In this document: positions 53,710 through 61,188 of the stretch, piece by piece
Numbering within the stretch: position 1 is the first letter of the stretch
Layout of the letters: each line of letters starts with the position of its first letter
Notes under the pieces: model-generated
The model's database searches: none
Told to the model about the DNA's origin: nothing
The model's input: the letters and a program-made list of their open reading frames with translations, nothing else
Assembly: GCF_039539445.1 (NCBI RefSeq)
Contig: NZ_BAABDD010000005.1
Span: 1-64,000 of the forward strand
Length of the DNA stretch: 64,000 bases
Source: Salinactinospora qingdaonensis
GTDB taxonomy: Bacteria > Actinomycetota > Actinomycetes > Streptosporangiales > Streptosporangiaceae
Direction of reading: 5' to 3'
Translations under genes and position numbers: made by a program

Positions 53710-53839
53710 GTTCTGTGGTTCGGACGGCTGGGGTGCGGGATCGCTGCGCGATCTCGCCGACCTGCGAAGGCGCCGGCGGACGCTCGCCCGTTTGCGTCCG
53801 CCGTCCGCTCTCGCCGCCCTTGTCAAAAAACCGGCCCTA
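53707..53839. repeat. MITE-like dispersed element, copy 3, overlapping the xylA stop
   Basis: It begins TAGGTTCTGTGGTTCGG and ends with the inverse of TAGGGCCGGTTTTTT; 133 bp. The core (tcgctgcgcgatctcgccg, cccgtttgcg, ctcgccgcccttgtcaaaaa) matches copies 1 and 2, with a deletion of the g-rich run after gggtgcgg. Its leading TAG is the xylA stop codon. It again sits between convergent genes. Confidence 0.8.
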
Positions 53840-53943
53840 ACGTCTGGGGCCGCGCTCCGTGGTGCGAAGCGCGGCACCCCGTTCCCGGCGGCCCTCCGTG
53901 CCGCCGGGAACCGCAATACGTTGCGAGGGCAAGGCCCTGGTGC

Positions 53944-54597
53944 TCAGCCGCTCACCTGTCGCTGTCGCGCCTCACGCAGCAGCTCGACGACATCCTGGTC
54001 GGTGTACTGCGGGAAGTGCGCGTACCACAGGCTCACCGCTCCGAAGTCGTAGGGCGCGTGCAGGCAGATCACTTCATCGCACGCCTCGTCTAGGCGCCGG
54101 CACGCCTCGGCCGACCCCACCGGCACGGCCAGCCGTAGCGACGCCGGCTCCAGGCCACGCAGGTAGGACAGGGCCGCCGCCGCGGTCGCCCCGGTGGCCA
54201 ACCCGTCGTCGATGACAAGGACATCGCGGCCGGCCACCGTGGGCTCTGCGGACTCGCTCTGGTAAGCGCGCACGCGCCGTTCTGCCTCCCGCCGCTGTTC
54301 CTCGATTTCCTTAGCCATGTCCTCGTGCGACAGCCCCAGGCGTTTCAGCGCGCTGGAGTGCAACAGGACCGGTCCCGTAGCGGTGACGGCTCCCACCGCG
54401 AACTCCGGGTTGTTCGGTGCGCGCACCTTGCGGGCCACCACCACGTGCAACGGAGCCGCCAGCGCTTCGGCCACGGGAGCGGCCACTCCCACGCCTCCGC
54501 GCGGCAGGGCCAGCACCACCGGGGCGGCGAGATCGAGCTGTCGCAGGCGTTCAGCTAGCCGCGCCCCCGCCTGCGCACGGTCACGGAAGCGGATCAT
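53944..54597 (-). CDS. Phosphoribosyltransferase-family protein
   Basis: A 217-aa type I phosphoribosyltransferase fold. It has VVLALPRGGVGVAAPVAEAL, the flexible-loop region KVRAPNNPEFAVGAVT and the PRPP-binding motif VLVIDDGLATGATAAAAL. This is the group often fused to or found beside dienelactone-hydrolase-like proteins; the true substrate is unknown. It converges on xylA and is divergent from the Ku gene. Confidence 0.85.
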   Translation of the reverse strand: MIRFRDRAQAGARLAERLRQLDLAAPVVLALPRGGVGVAAPVAEALAAPLHVVVARKVRAPNNPEFAVGAVTATGPVLLHSSALKRLGLSHEDMAKEIEEQRREAERRVRAYQSESAEPTVAGRDVLVIDDGLATGATAAAALSYLRGLEPASLRLAVPVGSAEACRRLDEACDEVICLHAPYDFGAVSLWYAHFPQYTDQDVVELLREARQRQVSG

Positions 54598-54809
54598 ACG
54601 AAACCACTACCCTGAGTTTTGGGGCTGAACGCGGCCCGCAGGGGTTTCACGCCGCCGGCGCCCCTCCCGCGATCAACCTTCCCAAACAGCACATTCTTCG
54701 TGGTCAGAACGGGTAGCACCGCTCACAAGACCTATAGCGCCGGGTGCCGCGCTCCGAATCCCCCGAGGGTGGTACATCGGCGAACCGGCACGATATCCAG
54801 GGGGAGCCC

Positions 54810-55808
54810 ATGACGCGCCCGGTGTGGACGGGATCGCTGTCGTTCGGTCGAGTCAACGTCTCGATCGGTCTCGTTCCGGCCACTGTCAACACCATCCCGA
54901 CCTTCCACCAGTTTCAGCGGGGAACCACCGACCGAATCCGTTACCGGCGGATCAACGAGCGCACCGGCGAGGAAGTGGCCTATGACGACATCGTCAAAGG
55001 GGTGGAGGCCCCTGACGGCGAGGTCGTCACGTTCGACGATGAGGAACTTGAGGCCGTAGCGCCCGGGCGTTCCCACACGCTGGAACTGTCGGGCTTCGTT
55101 GCCGAGAGCGAGCTGCCGGTCGTGTTCCACCAGAAAACCTATTACCTGGTCCCGGGGGTGCACACGACAAAGCCCTACGCGCTGCTGTGCACCGCGCTGA
55201 GCCGCTCGGGCAAAATCGGCCTCGGCTCGTTCGTGCTCTACGGTAAACAGCAGTTCGCGGCGGTGCGTCCCATGCGCGACGTCTTGACACTGGACACCCT
55301 GTTCTTCGCCGACGAGGTCCGAGAGCCCGAGACGGTTCTCGACACGATTCCCGACGCCGGTGACTTCAGCAAGCGCGACATCGACACGGCGGTGCGCCTT
55401 ATCGAGACGATGACCACCTCATGGCGGCCCGAAGACTTTCCCGACCGCTACCGCGAAGCGGTGCAACGGCTGGTACGCAGCAAGCTCGCCGGCACCGAGG
55501 TGGGCGCGGCTCCCCGCCCTCCGGAGGAGACCAATGTCGTCGACCTCATGGACGCCCTGCAATCGAGCCTGCGCGAGCACACCCCCCAGGAGGGCCAGCA
55601 GCCCACCGGTGAGCGCAGCGGCCAAGGCCAGCAGCAGCGCCGCGGAGTCGAGTCGGCCCGTCCGGACTCCAGCATGACCAAGCGCGAACTGCTACGACTA
55701 GCAGCCGACCTCGACGTGCCGGGGCGCTCGCGCATGTCCCGCGACGACCTCGCCACAGCCGTCAGTGAAGCGCGCCGGCGCATGAGCAAACCGAACCGGG
55801 CCTCCTAA
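54810..55808 (+). CDS. ku: Ku protein (non-homologous end joining)
   Basis: A 332-aa homodimeric DNA-end-binding protein; ATG 54810 after GGGGGAGCCC. The Ku core (1 to about 255) starts RPVWTGSLSFGRVNVSIGLV and contains YYLVPGVHTTKPYALL and GKIGLGSFVLYGKQQFAAVR. A Gln/Gly-rich linker leads to a C-terminal SAP/Rho_N-like helical domain (MTKRELLRLAADLDVPGRSR) that could bind DNA. No ligase D gene is in the window. The glycosylase-like gene follows by 86 bp. Confidence 0.94.
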   Translation: MTRPVWTGSLSFGRVNVSIGLVPATVNTIPTFHQFQRGTTDRIRYRRINERTGEEVAYDDIVKGVEAPDGEVVTFDDEELEAVAPGRSHTLELSGFVAESELPVVFHQKTYYLVPGVHTTKPYALLCTALSRSGKIGLGSFVLYGKQQFAAVRPMRDVLTLDTLFFADEVREPETVLDTIPDAGDFSKRDIDTAVRLIETMTTSWRPEDFPDRYREAVQRLVRSKLAGTEVGAAPRPPEETNVVDLMDALQSSLREHTPQEGQQPTGERSGQGQQQRRGVESARPDSSMTKRELLRLAADLDVPGRSRMSRDDLATAVSEARRRMSKPNRAS

Positions 55809-55894
55809 GTCGCCCCTGGTACAGCGCCTGCACCGTGGCTGGCGAGAGGCCACGTCCCGGTGGGCGAACGGGGACAGTTGGGAGAAAGGGACAG

Positions 55895-56560
55895 ATGGCC
55901 ACACAGCAAATGACCTACGAGCGCATCGCCCAGGTGGTGTTGGCCGAGACGGGCACCACGTTGGCCAAGCGGGCAGGGCTGCGCCTGACCGACGAGCCGG
56001 CGCCGCTGTGGCAACTGCTGGTGCTCACCAATCTGGTCAGCGCGCGCATCAGCACCGACATCGCTATCGATGCCGCGCGTGAGCTGAACGAGGCCGGCGG
56101 TGACACTCCGGAAGGCATGGCCCAGCTCACGTGGCAACAGCGTGTCGACGCCCTGGGGCGCGGCCACTACGTACGCTACGACGAGAGCACCGCCTCTCGG
56201 CTGGGTGGGTGCGCGCGGATCGCCCTCGACGACTACGGAGGCGACCTGCGCAACCTTGCCGAAGAAAGCGGGCGCCACTACCGCAAGCTGGAGCACCGGC
56301 TCCAGCGCTTCCCCGGTATCGGCCCCACGGGCGCGGCGATCTTCTGCCGGGAGGCCCAAGCGGTCTGGCCGTGGCTGCGGCCCTTCAGTGACAAGCTGGT
56401 GAGCCAGGGCGCGGAGCGGCTGGGACTGCCGACCCAAACCGAACAGCTCGCTCACCTGGTCGCCCCCGAAGATTTTGCCGCGCTCGCCGCTGGCCTGGTG
56501 GGAGTGGCGCGCGACAACGCGGCACTCCAACAGGTGAGGCAGGCGGCCGGCGGCCGTTGA
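55895..56560 (+). CDS. HhH-GPD DNA glycosylase/endonuclease III-like protein
   Basis: A 221-aa protein; ATG 55895 after GGGAGAAAGGGA. The helix-hairpin-helix RFPGIGPTGAAIFCREAQ and the helical layout (LLVLTNLVSARISTDIAIDA before it) fit the endonuclease III superfamily. A catalytic Asp is probably that in LRPFSDKLV. The FeS-cluster cysteines of Nth/MutY are absent. It is probably a base-excision enzyme, or a structural relative; its place after ku suggests a DNA-repair unit. Confidence 0.72.
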   Translation: MATQQMTYERIAQVVLAETGTTLAKRAGLRLTDEPAPLWQLLVLTNLVSARISTDIAIDAARELNEAGGDTPEGMAQLTWQQRVDALGRGHYVRYDESTASRLGGCARIALDDYGGDLRNLAEESGRHYRKLEHRLQRFPGIGPTGAAIFCREAQAVWPWLRPFSDKLVSQGAERLGLPTQTEQLAHLVAPEDFAALAAGLVGVARDNAALQQVRQAAGGR

Positions 56561-56605
56561 GCCGCCCTGCCCCGCCCGGAACCTCACTCCGCCGAGTGGG
56601 GGCTC

Positions 56606-57220
56606 CTATCGGGGCACTCTCAGCAGGTGATGCAGGACCATGTCGACATAGACGTCGCTGAGCTGGCTCAGCGAGAGATCGGCCGAGGGGTCGTACCAGT
56701 TGTGGATACCGTCGAGGGCGTCGATGATGCTCGACGCCGAGATCTCGGGGTGGGGGCAGCAGAACTCACCGAGGGCGCGACCTCGCGACAGGATTGTGCG
56801 CAGGTGTTCACGGTAGTCGCGCAGTTGCTCGGTGAGTTCCCGGTGGCGTCCGGGGCTGATCGAGCGCAGCACGGGCAGCAGTTCGCGGCGCAGCCGTCCG
56901 GCGGTCCTGTGGTGCCAGGTGAACTCGATATGGGTGCGCACGAGTTGGGCGAGCTGGCTCGTGGGCGACTGCTCTGGATCGCACACCTGCCGCTGCTGGG
57001 CCACGAGCTCGCGCGTGACGCGCAGCGCCAAGGCGTAGATCAGATCGAGTTTCGTGGGAAAGAGGCGGCGAAACATGACTGGGTCGAGGTCGGCTTGGTT
57101 CGCGATCGCGGTCATCTGAACATCGCGCACATCCTGGCCGGTGAACAATTCCGTGGCTGTGTCGAGCGCACGTTCGATTAGGCGTGAGTCGGTTGGGGAG
57201 AGGTCGGCCGTCATAGTCAT
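56606..57220 (-). CDS. TetR-family transcriptional regulator
   Basis: A 204-aa regulator with N-terminal helix-turn-helix AIANQADLDPVMFRRLF (variant of the usual GVSxxTLYxYF). The helical ligand domain includes LRRELLPVLRSISPGRHREL and a C-terminal YVDMVLHHLL as in TetR/KstR-like proteins that sense acyl-CoA or lipids. It is flanked by convergent and gene-poor regions, so its targets are not evident. Confidence 0.85.
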   Translation of the reverse strand: MTMTADLSPTDSRLIERALDTATELFTGQDVRDVQMTAIANQADLDPVMFRRLFPTKLDLIYALALRVTRELVAQQRQVCDPEQSPTSQLAQLVRTHIEFTWHHRTAGRLRRELLPVLRSISPGRHRELTEQLRDYREHLRTILSRGRALGEFCCPHPEISASSIIDALDGIHNWYDPSADLSLSQLSDVYVDMVLHHLLRVPR

Positions 57221-57558
57221 CTCTAGCCTGCACGTGAAGGAGGGGTGTGCAGTGCGATGGACGTCACTCGTTCGGAAAAGGGGCCCCGTTGTACCCGGGG
57301 TTTGACGGGATTGGTCACGAATCGGTTTCGAGGATAGCGCTACCGGTCAGACGATTCGTGGGAATCGCGGAGCTGGGCCAAGAAATTTGAGAAATCCATA
57401 CTCCATGGGGTGACTCCCCTTTCCTCTTCGTCCTGTGGAGTGGATGGAATTCCCAGAAAAGGATAAAAAGGGATGGGGTGTATTTATTTCTCTTGAGTGA
57501 TTTTATGACACAAAAAGTATTAATCGGACAATATTGGTGGCCGTGTGCCGGCGTGCCG
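57221..57558. other. Intergenic region with AT-rich block
   Basis: About 340 bp. The stretch 57430-57540 is strikingly AT-rich for this genome (runs such as aaaaggataaaaaggg and tatttatttctcttgag), downstream of the GDPD gene and upstream of tetR on the minus strand. The short open frame 57478-57780 mostly overlaps the GDPD gene and is not called. Confidence 0.5.
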
Positions 57559-58260
57559 CTATCGGCGCTGACCGTGAGCGCGCAACACCTTGATCAGGTC
57601 GCTGGGGTAGTCGGTGATGAGGGCGTCGATCCCCATGCCGACGAGCCGGGCCATCGCCGAGGTGTCGTTACAGGTCCACGCCGATACCCCGTAGCCGTGG
57701 CGGTGGAGGTCGGCGACGAGTTCATGGCTGAGGAGCGGCCAGTAGGCGTTGTAGAAACGCGGCTGGATCGCCTGCCATAGCTCCGCCGAGGGGAGCTCCC
57801 GATGCTCCCAGCTCAGGCATAGGTGCGCCTGCGGGCGCCGAGCGCGCAGGGCCCGCATCGCGTCGGTGGGGCCGGAGTAGAGTACGTAGTCGAGCCGCCC
57901 CTGACTGACGACGAGATCGTCGGTGGCCAGCGCCACCTCGATTGAGGAGACATCGAGCATCAGCGCGGGAGCCCCTGGGCGGGCGAACTCCATCAACACT
58001 TCGAGCAGAGTGGGGATTCGGCGATCGGCGCCGTCTCCCAGTTCGGCCAGATCGGTCAGGGTCAACTGCGCCACCGGCGTCGCCCGGCCCCATAGGCGTT
58101 GCGGCGTGTCGTCGTGCAGGAGGACGACGTGGCCGTCGGCGGTGAGCTTCAGGTCGATTTCGAGCGCATCGGCCCCTGCCGCCGCACCAGCGCGCAGTGC
58201 TGCGAGTGTGTTCTCCCGGAACTGGACGGGCTCGCCACGATGGGCGATCACCAAGGTCAT
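57559..58260 (-). CDS. Glycerophosphodiester phosphodiesterase family protein
   Basis: A 233-aa TIM-barrel enzyme from ATG 58260. It shows IAHRGEPVQFRENTLAAL with the catalytic His and Glu, EIDLKLTADGHVVLLHDD with metal ligands and second His, and the C-terminal VSAWTCNDTSAMARLVGMG. There is no signal peptide, so cytoplasmic, releasing glycerol-3-phosphate from glycerophosphodiesters. Its start overlaps (ATGA) the stop of a small membrane protein gene and it is divergent from a DeoR regulator. Confidence 0.92.
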   Translation of the reverse strand: MTLVIAHRGEPVQFRENTLAALRAGAAAGADALEIDLKLTADGHVVLLHDDTPQRLWGRATPVAQLTLTDLAELGDGADRRIPTLLEVLMEFARPGAPALMLDVSSIEVALATDDLVVSQGRLDYVLYSGPTDAMRALRARRPQAHLCLSWEHRELPSAELWQAIQPRFYNAYWPLLSHELVADLHRHGYGVSAWTCNDTSAMARLVGMGIDALITDYPSDLIKVLRAHGQRR

Positions 58261-58388
58261 AGAGTCTCCGGAGGGCGCAGCGCCGGGTGATAGCGGGCAA
58301 ACCAATAGGTGCAAGATAAGAGTGCCAAAAACACCCACACAATGCACGCAAGGCCGGCAAAAACCCCGAAAACCGCGAGATGTGACAT
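58257..58388 (-). CDS. 43-aa single-pass membrane peptide
   Basis: ATG 58388 opens 44 codons: MSHLAVFGVFAGLACIVWVF, more hydrophobic residues through ALLSCTYWFA, and a basic tail RYHPALRPPETL. One helix with a short cytoplasmic tail is predicted. Its TGA overlaps the GDPD start, so translation is coupled. Not recognised as a named family. Confidence 0.6.
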   Translation of the reverse strand: MSHLAVFGVFAGLACIVWVFLALLSCTYWFARYHPALRPPETL

Positions 58389-58464
58389 GAGAGGCACTTC
58401 ATCGCAGGGGCGGCCACCCCGATCACCGCAGGCTGGGACACTTCTGTGGTGAGCCCAGCGTCTG

Positions 58465-58496
58465 TCACAGTGATGGCGACGGGGCCAACACTGTGA
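58465..58496. promoter_or_regulatory. Candidate DeoR operator in divergent promoter
   Basis: TCACAGTG (58465-58472) and CACTGTGA (58489-58496) form a perfect 8-bp inverted repeat with a 16-bp spacer, 44 bp before the DeoR start and 76 bp before the membrane peptide gene. A single half site CACTGTGA also occurs at 59318-59325 after deoR. Confidence 0.5.
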
Positions 58497-58540
58497 ACAC
58501 ATAAGGACGAATCGACACCGACCGATACCGAAGGCGCACC

Positions 58541-59311
58541 ATGATCCCGGACCAACGCCGCGAGCACATCCTCAAGCTCCTACAGGAGCGCCATGTGCTG
58601 AGCATCAATGAGCTGACGTCGATGCTGGCCGTCTCCCACATGACCGTGCGGCGAGACATCCAGGCCCTGGAGAACGAGGGCAAGGTGCTGTCGGTGACCG
58701 GCGGGGTGCGGTTAGCGGCCCGCCTCAAAAGCGAGCCGTCCTACTTCACCAAAGCTCAGATGGAAGTACCGGCCAAGCGCGCCATCGCTCGCGCCGCCGC
58801 ACAGCTCGTTCGAGAGAACTTCACGATCTTCCTCGACGCCGGCACTACCACGTTGCAGATGGTTCCCCTGCTCACCGACAAGGTCGGGCTGACCGTAGTG
58901 ACCAACGACTTCAACGTTATCGGTCACCTCGTGGAGTACCCCGGTATCGAGCTGATTCACACCGGGGGCATGGTCTCCCACGCCGACCACTCATCGGTGG
59001 GGCAGTACGCCGCCGAGTTCCTCAAACGGGTCAACGTCGACATCGCCTTCATCGCCAGCAGCTCCTGGGACGTCGACCGGGGCTCCACGACCCCCTCCGA
59101 GCCCAAGGTCGTAGCCAAGCAGCAGTTGCTGCGCATCGCCTCCAAGAGCGTGCTCACCGTCGACAGCACCAAATACGGAAAATTCGGCACGTTCCGGGTG
59201 GCCCGCCTTGAGGAGTTCGACCTCATCATCAGTGATGATCGGCTGCCGCGCGCGGCCGTGGATCAGATGAACGAGCGCGACATCCGGTTGGAGATGGTCG
59301 CAACCGGTTAA
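58541..59311 (+). CDS. DeoR/GlpR-family transcriptional regulator
   Basis: A 256-aa repressor: N-terminal helix-turn-helix LTSMLAVSHMTVRRDIQAL and a C-terminal phosphosugar-sensing domain with LDAGTTTLQMVPLL, VTNDFNVIGHLVEYPG and VDSTKYGKFGTFRV, the standard DeoRC motifs. Divergence from a glycerophosphodiesterase suggests glycerol-phosphate as a signal, which is inference. No clear Shine-Dalgarno sequence precedes ATG 58541. Confidence 0.9.
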   Translation: MIPDQRREHILKLLQERHVLSINELTSMLAVSHMTVRRDIQALENEGKVLSVTGGVRLAARLKSEPSYFTKAQMEVPAKRAIARAAAQLVRENFTIFLDAGTTTLQMVPLLTDKVGLTVVTNDFNVIGHLVEYPGIELIHTGGMVSHADHSSVGQYAAEFLKRVNVDIAFIASSSWDVDRGSTTPSEPKVVAKQQLLRIASKSVLTVDSTKYGKFGTFRVARLEEFDLIISDDRLPRAAVDQMNERDIRLEMVATG

Positions 59312-59349
59312 GCCGGCCACTGTGATGGGCTGCGGGGCATATCGCCGGC

Positions 59350-59375
59350 AGCCCACCGCGCTGTGCCGGTGGGCT
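59350..59375. terminator. Bidirectional terminator between deoR and VOC genes
   Basis: AGCCCACCG (59350-59358) pairs with CGGTGGGCT (59367-59375), loop 8 nt, between convergent genes. Confidence 0.65.
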
Positions 59376-59440
59376 CGGTGGGTCTAGCGCCGACAAGGCG
59401 GTCGCCGCGCTGGGAGGCCAGAGCGGCGACGCCCTCCGAG

Positions 59441-59851
59441 CTAGTCCTCGCCCGTATCGAACTCTCGGGCGCAGTACAGTTCGAGCTGTATGCCGTCAGG
59501 GTCGGTGAAGCTGAGCACCGATCCCGACTCCTCGTGGACGATGGGGGAGTGATCGATATCGAGATCGGTCAATCGTTCCTCCCAGCTTTCCAACTCACCG
59601 AGACAGCTCACCTGGAACGCCAGATGGTCACAACCGGCGTGCCGAGGATCGAACACCGCGTTGAAGTGATCCTTGTGCTGGGTGAGACCAAGGATCACCC
59701 CGCACGGGTGACGACACTCGGTACGTGACCACTGGTCCCCATGGCAGGTGGAGATCTGCCGAAAGCCGAGTACATCTCGATAAAACTCGGCACTGGTATG
59801 GCGGTCGCGCACCGACAGGGTGATGTGCGCGAGGCCAGTCAGGTGCGGCAC
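59441..59851 (-). CDS. VOC-family protein (glyoxalase/bleomycin resistance/dioxygenase fold)
   Basis: A 136-aa single-domain protein from GTG 59851 with GAGAGG 5 nt upstream; the upstream frame to 60043 is not conserved. Two beta-alpha-beta-beta-beta units: GLAHITLSVRDRHTSAEFYR and CDHLAFQVSCLGELESWEE. The metal-binding His/Glu positions (GLAHIT, GCDHLAF, GIQLELYC) look intact. The substrate is unknown; similar proteins are annotated as glyoxalase-like or fosfomycin-resistance-like. Confidence 0.85.
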   Translation of the reverse strand: MPHLTGLAHITLSVRDRHTSAEFYRDVLGFRQISTCHGDQWSRTECRHPCGVILGLTQHKDHFNAVFDPRHAGCDHLAFQVSCLGELESWEERLTDLDIDHSPIVHEESGSVLSFTDPDGIQLELYCAREFDTGED

Positions 59852-60383
59852 GGCAACCTCTCTTCGGCGTGGCTGCGTCCGAAGGATGCGTGGAGGGAAC
59901 AGCGTTAGCACGATCGCCCAGCCTACGCCGATGATTCGGGCATGCAATACCCTGTTAACAATTGTTTCGTAACCACTATTGGCACCATTTGGTGTACTTT
60001 TCCGGTCCTGCCCGTATCCCCTGCTGGACCAGGGGCGTCTCATGGGTGTGACACAGCCGACGAACGTTGGCTGACGTGCCTGGCATTGCTAAGAACACGC
60101 AGGTCACACCGCGCATTCCCGATTCTCCCAGACCCCCGAGGCCCGCTGTTCCCATAGGGGTGGCAGTGGGGCATGTCACTCTCGCCGGCGGGGCGCGTCT
60201 CACACCTCCGGCGGCGGGGGAGAGCGAGCGGCACCTGAGAAGGCTGCCCTGCCGGACGCCATCTCGGCCGGTCGTGCGGGCACGCGAACCGTAGGGCCGG
60301 TTACCGTGCACTGGCCCTACCGCCCCCACGGGGCCGGGCCGGCGGGTAGAGTCACCCCGGGGCAGATCAATACAGTGCCCCCC
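59852..60383. other. Divergent intergenic region
   Basis: About 530 bp between the VOC (-) and PhzF-like (+) genes. An AT-richer part at 59940-60000 includes CACCA-TT-TGGTG (59983-59994) and is the likely promoter region. No gene or RNA recognised. Confidence 0.45.
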
Positions 60384-61067
60384 ATGAGCGATACCATGAC
60401 CCTGCACGTCGTCACGGTCTTCCTCGGCGACGGCGACACCGGTGGCAACCCACTCGGGGTGTTCCTTGAGGCTCCCCCGCTGGAGGAGGGAGCCCGACAG
60501 GCCATAGCGGCCGACCTCGGCTTCCCCGAGACCGTCTTCGTCACCGATCCGCTCCGCGGCGAGCTGCACATCCACGCCCCCGCCCTTGAGCTGCCCCTGG
60601 CCGGCCACCCACTCGTGGGCACCTCCTGGCTGCTGCGTGGCACAGGACGTGAGGTGGACACGCTGCACACCCTGGCCGGTCCCGTCCCCACCTGGGTCGA
60701 AGAGGGGCTCACCTGGATTCGAGCCGACCCCGAATGGGCGCCCGAGTTCGAGAGCAGCCAACTGCCCTCCCCCCAAGACGTCGACGCGCTCGCCGGCGGA
60801 CGTCCCGGCACGGATCTGCACGTGTGGGCGTGGGAAGACGAGGCGGCCGGTCAGGTGCGGGTGCGCGTGTTCCCCGATGAGATGGGCATTGCCGAAGACG
60901 AGGCCACCGGCTCAGCCGCGTTGCGTCTGGGCGCCCACCTCCACCGGCCGCTGACGATCCGCCAGGGGGTGGGATCGCGCATCGACGTGCGCCCCCACCC
61001 CGACGGCACCGTGGCGGTCGGCGGGCGGTGCGCGGTGCTGGAGACACGCGAGTACCCGCTGCCTTGA
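60384..61067 (+). CDS. PhzF-family isomerase-like protein (short)
   Basis: A 227-aa protein from ATG 60384. It shows PhzF family segments: TGGNPLGVFLEAPPL, LGFPETVFVTDP with the catalytic Glu, LPLAGHPLVGTSWLL, and near the end AEDEATGSAALRLGAHL. Family members are usually about 260-300 residues, so the region between the halves is shortened. There is no clear ribosome-binding site. Function likely a small-molecule epimerase/isomerase; substrate unknown. Confidence 0.82.
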   Translation: MSDTMTLHVVTVFLGDGDTGGNPLGVFLEAPPLEEGARQAIAADLGFPETVFVTDPLRGELHIHAPALELPLAGHPLVGTSWLLRGTGREVDTLHTLAGPVPTWVEEGLTWIRADPEWAPEFESSQLPSPQDVDALAGGRPGTDLHVWAWEDEAAGQVRVRVFPDEMGIAEDEATGSAALRLGAHLHRPLTIRQGVGSRIDVRPHPDGTVAVGGRCAVLETREYPLP

Positions 61068-61188
61068 AGCGCGGGCAACCGCGGCCGGTACTGGCCGGTT
61101 CGCCGTGCGGTTTCCCTACCAACGGCGGGGTGAGCTCCCCTCGAAGGTCGGTAACGCCTACCCGCCGCCGGGATCTACCGTCCCTAGC

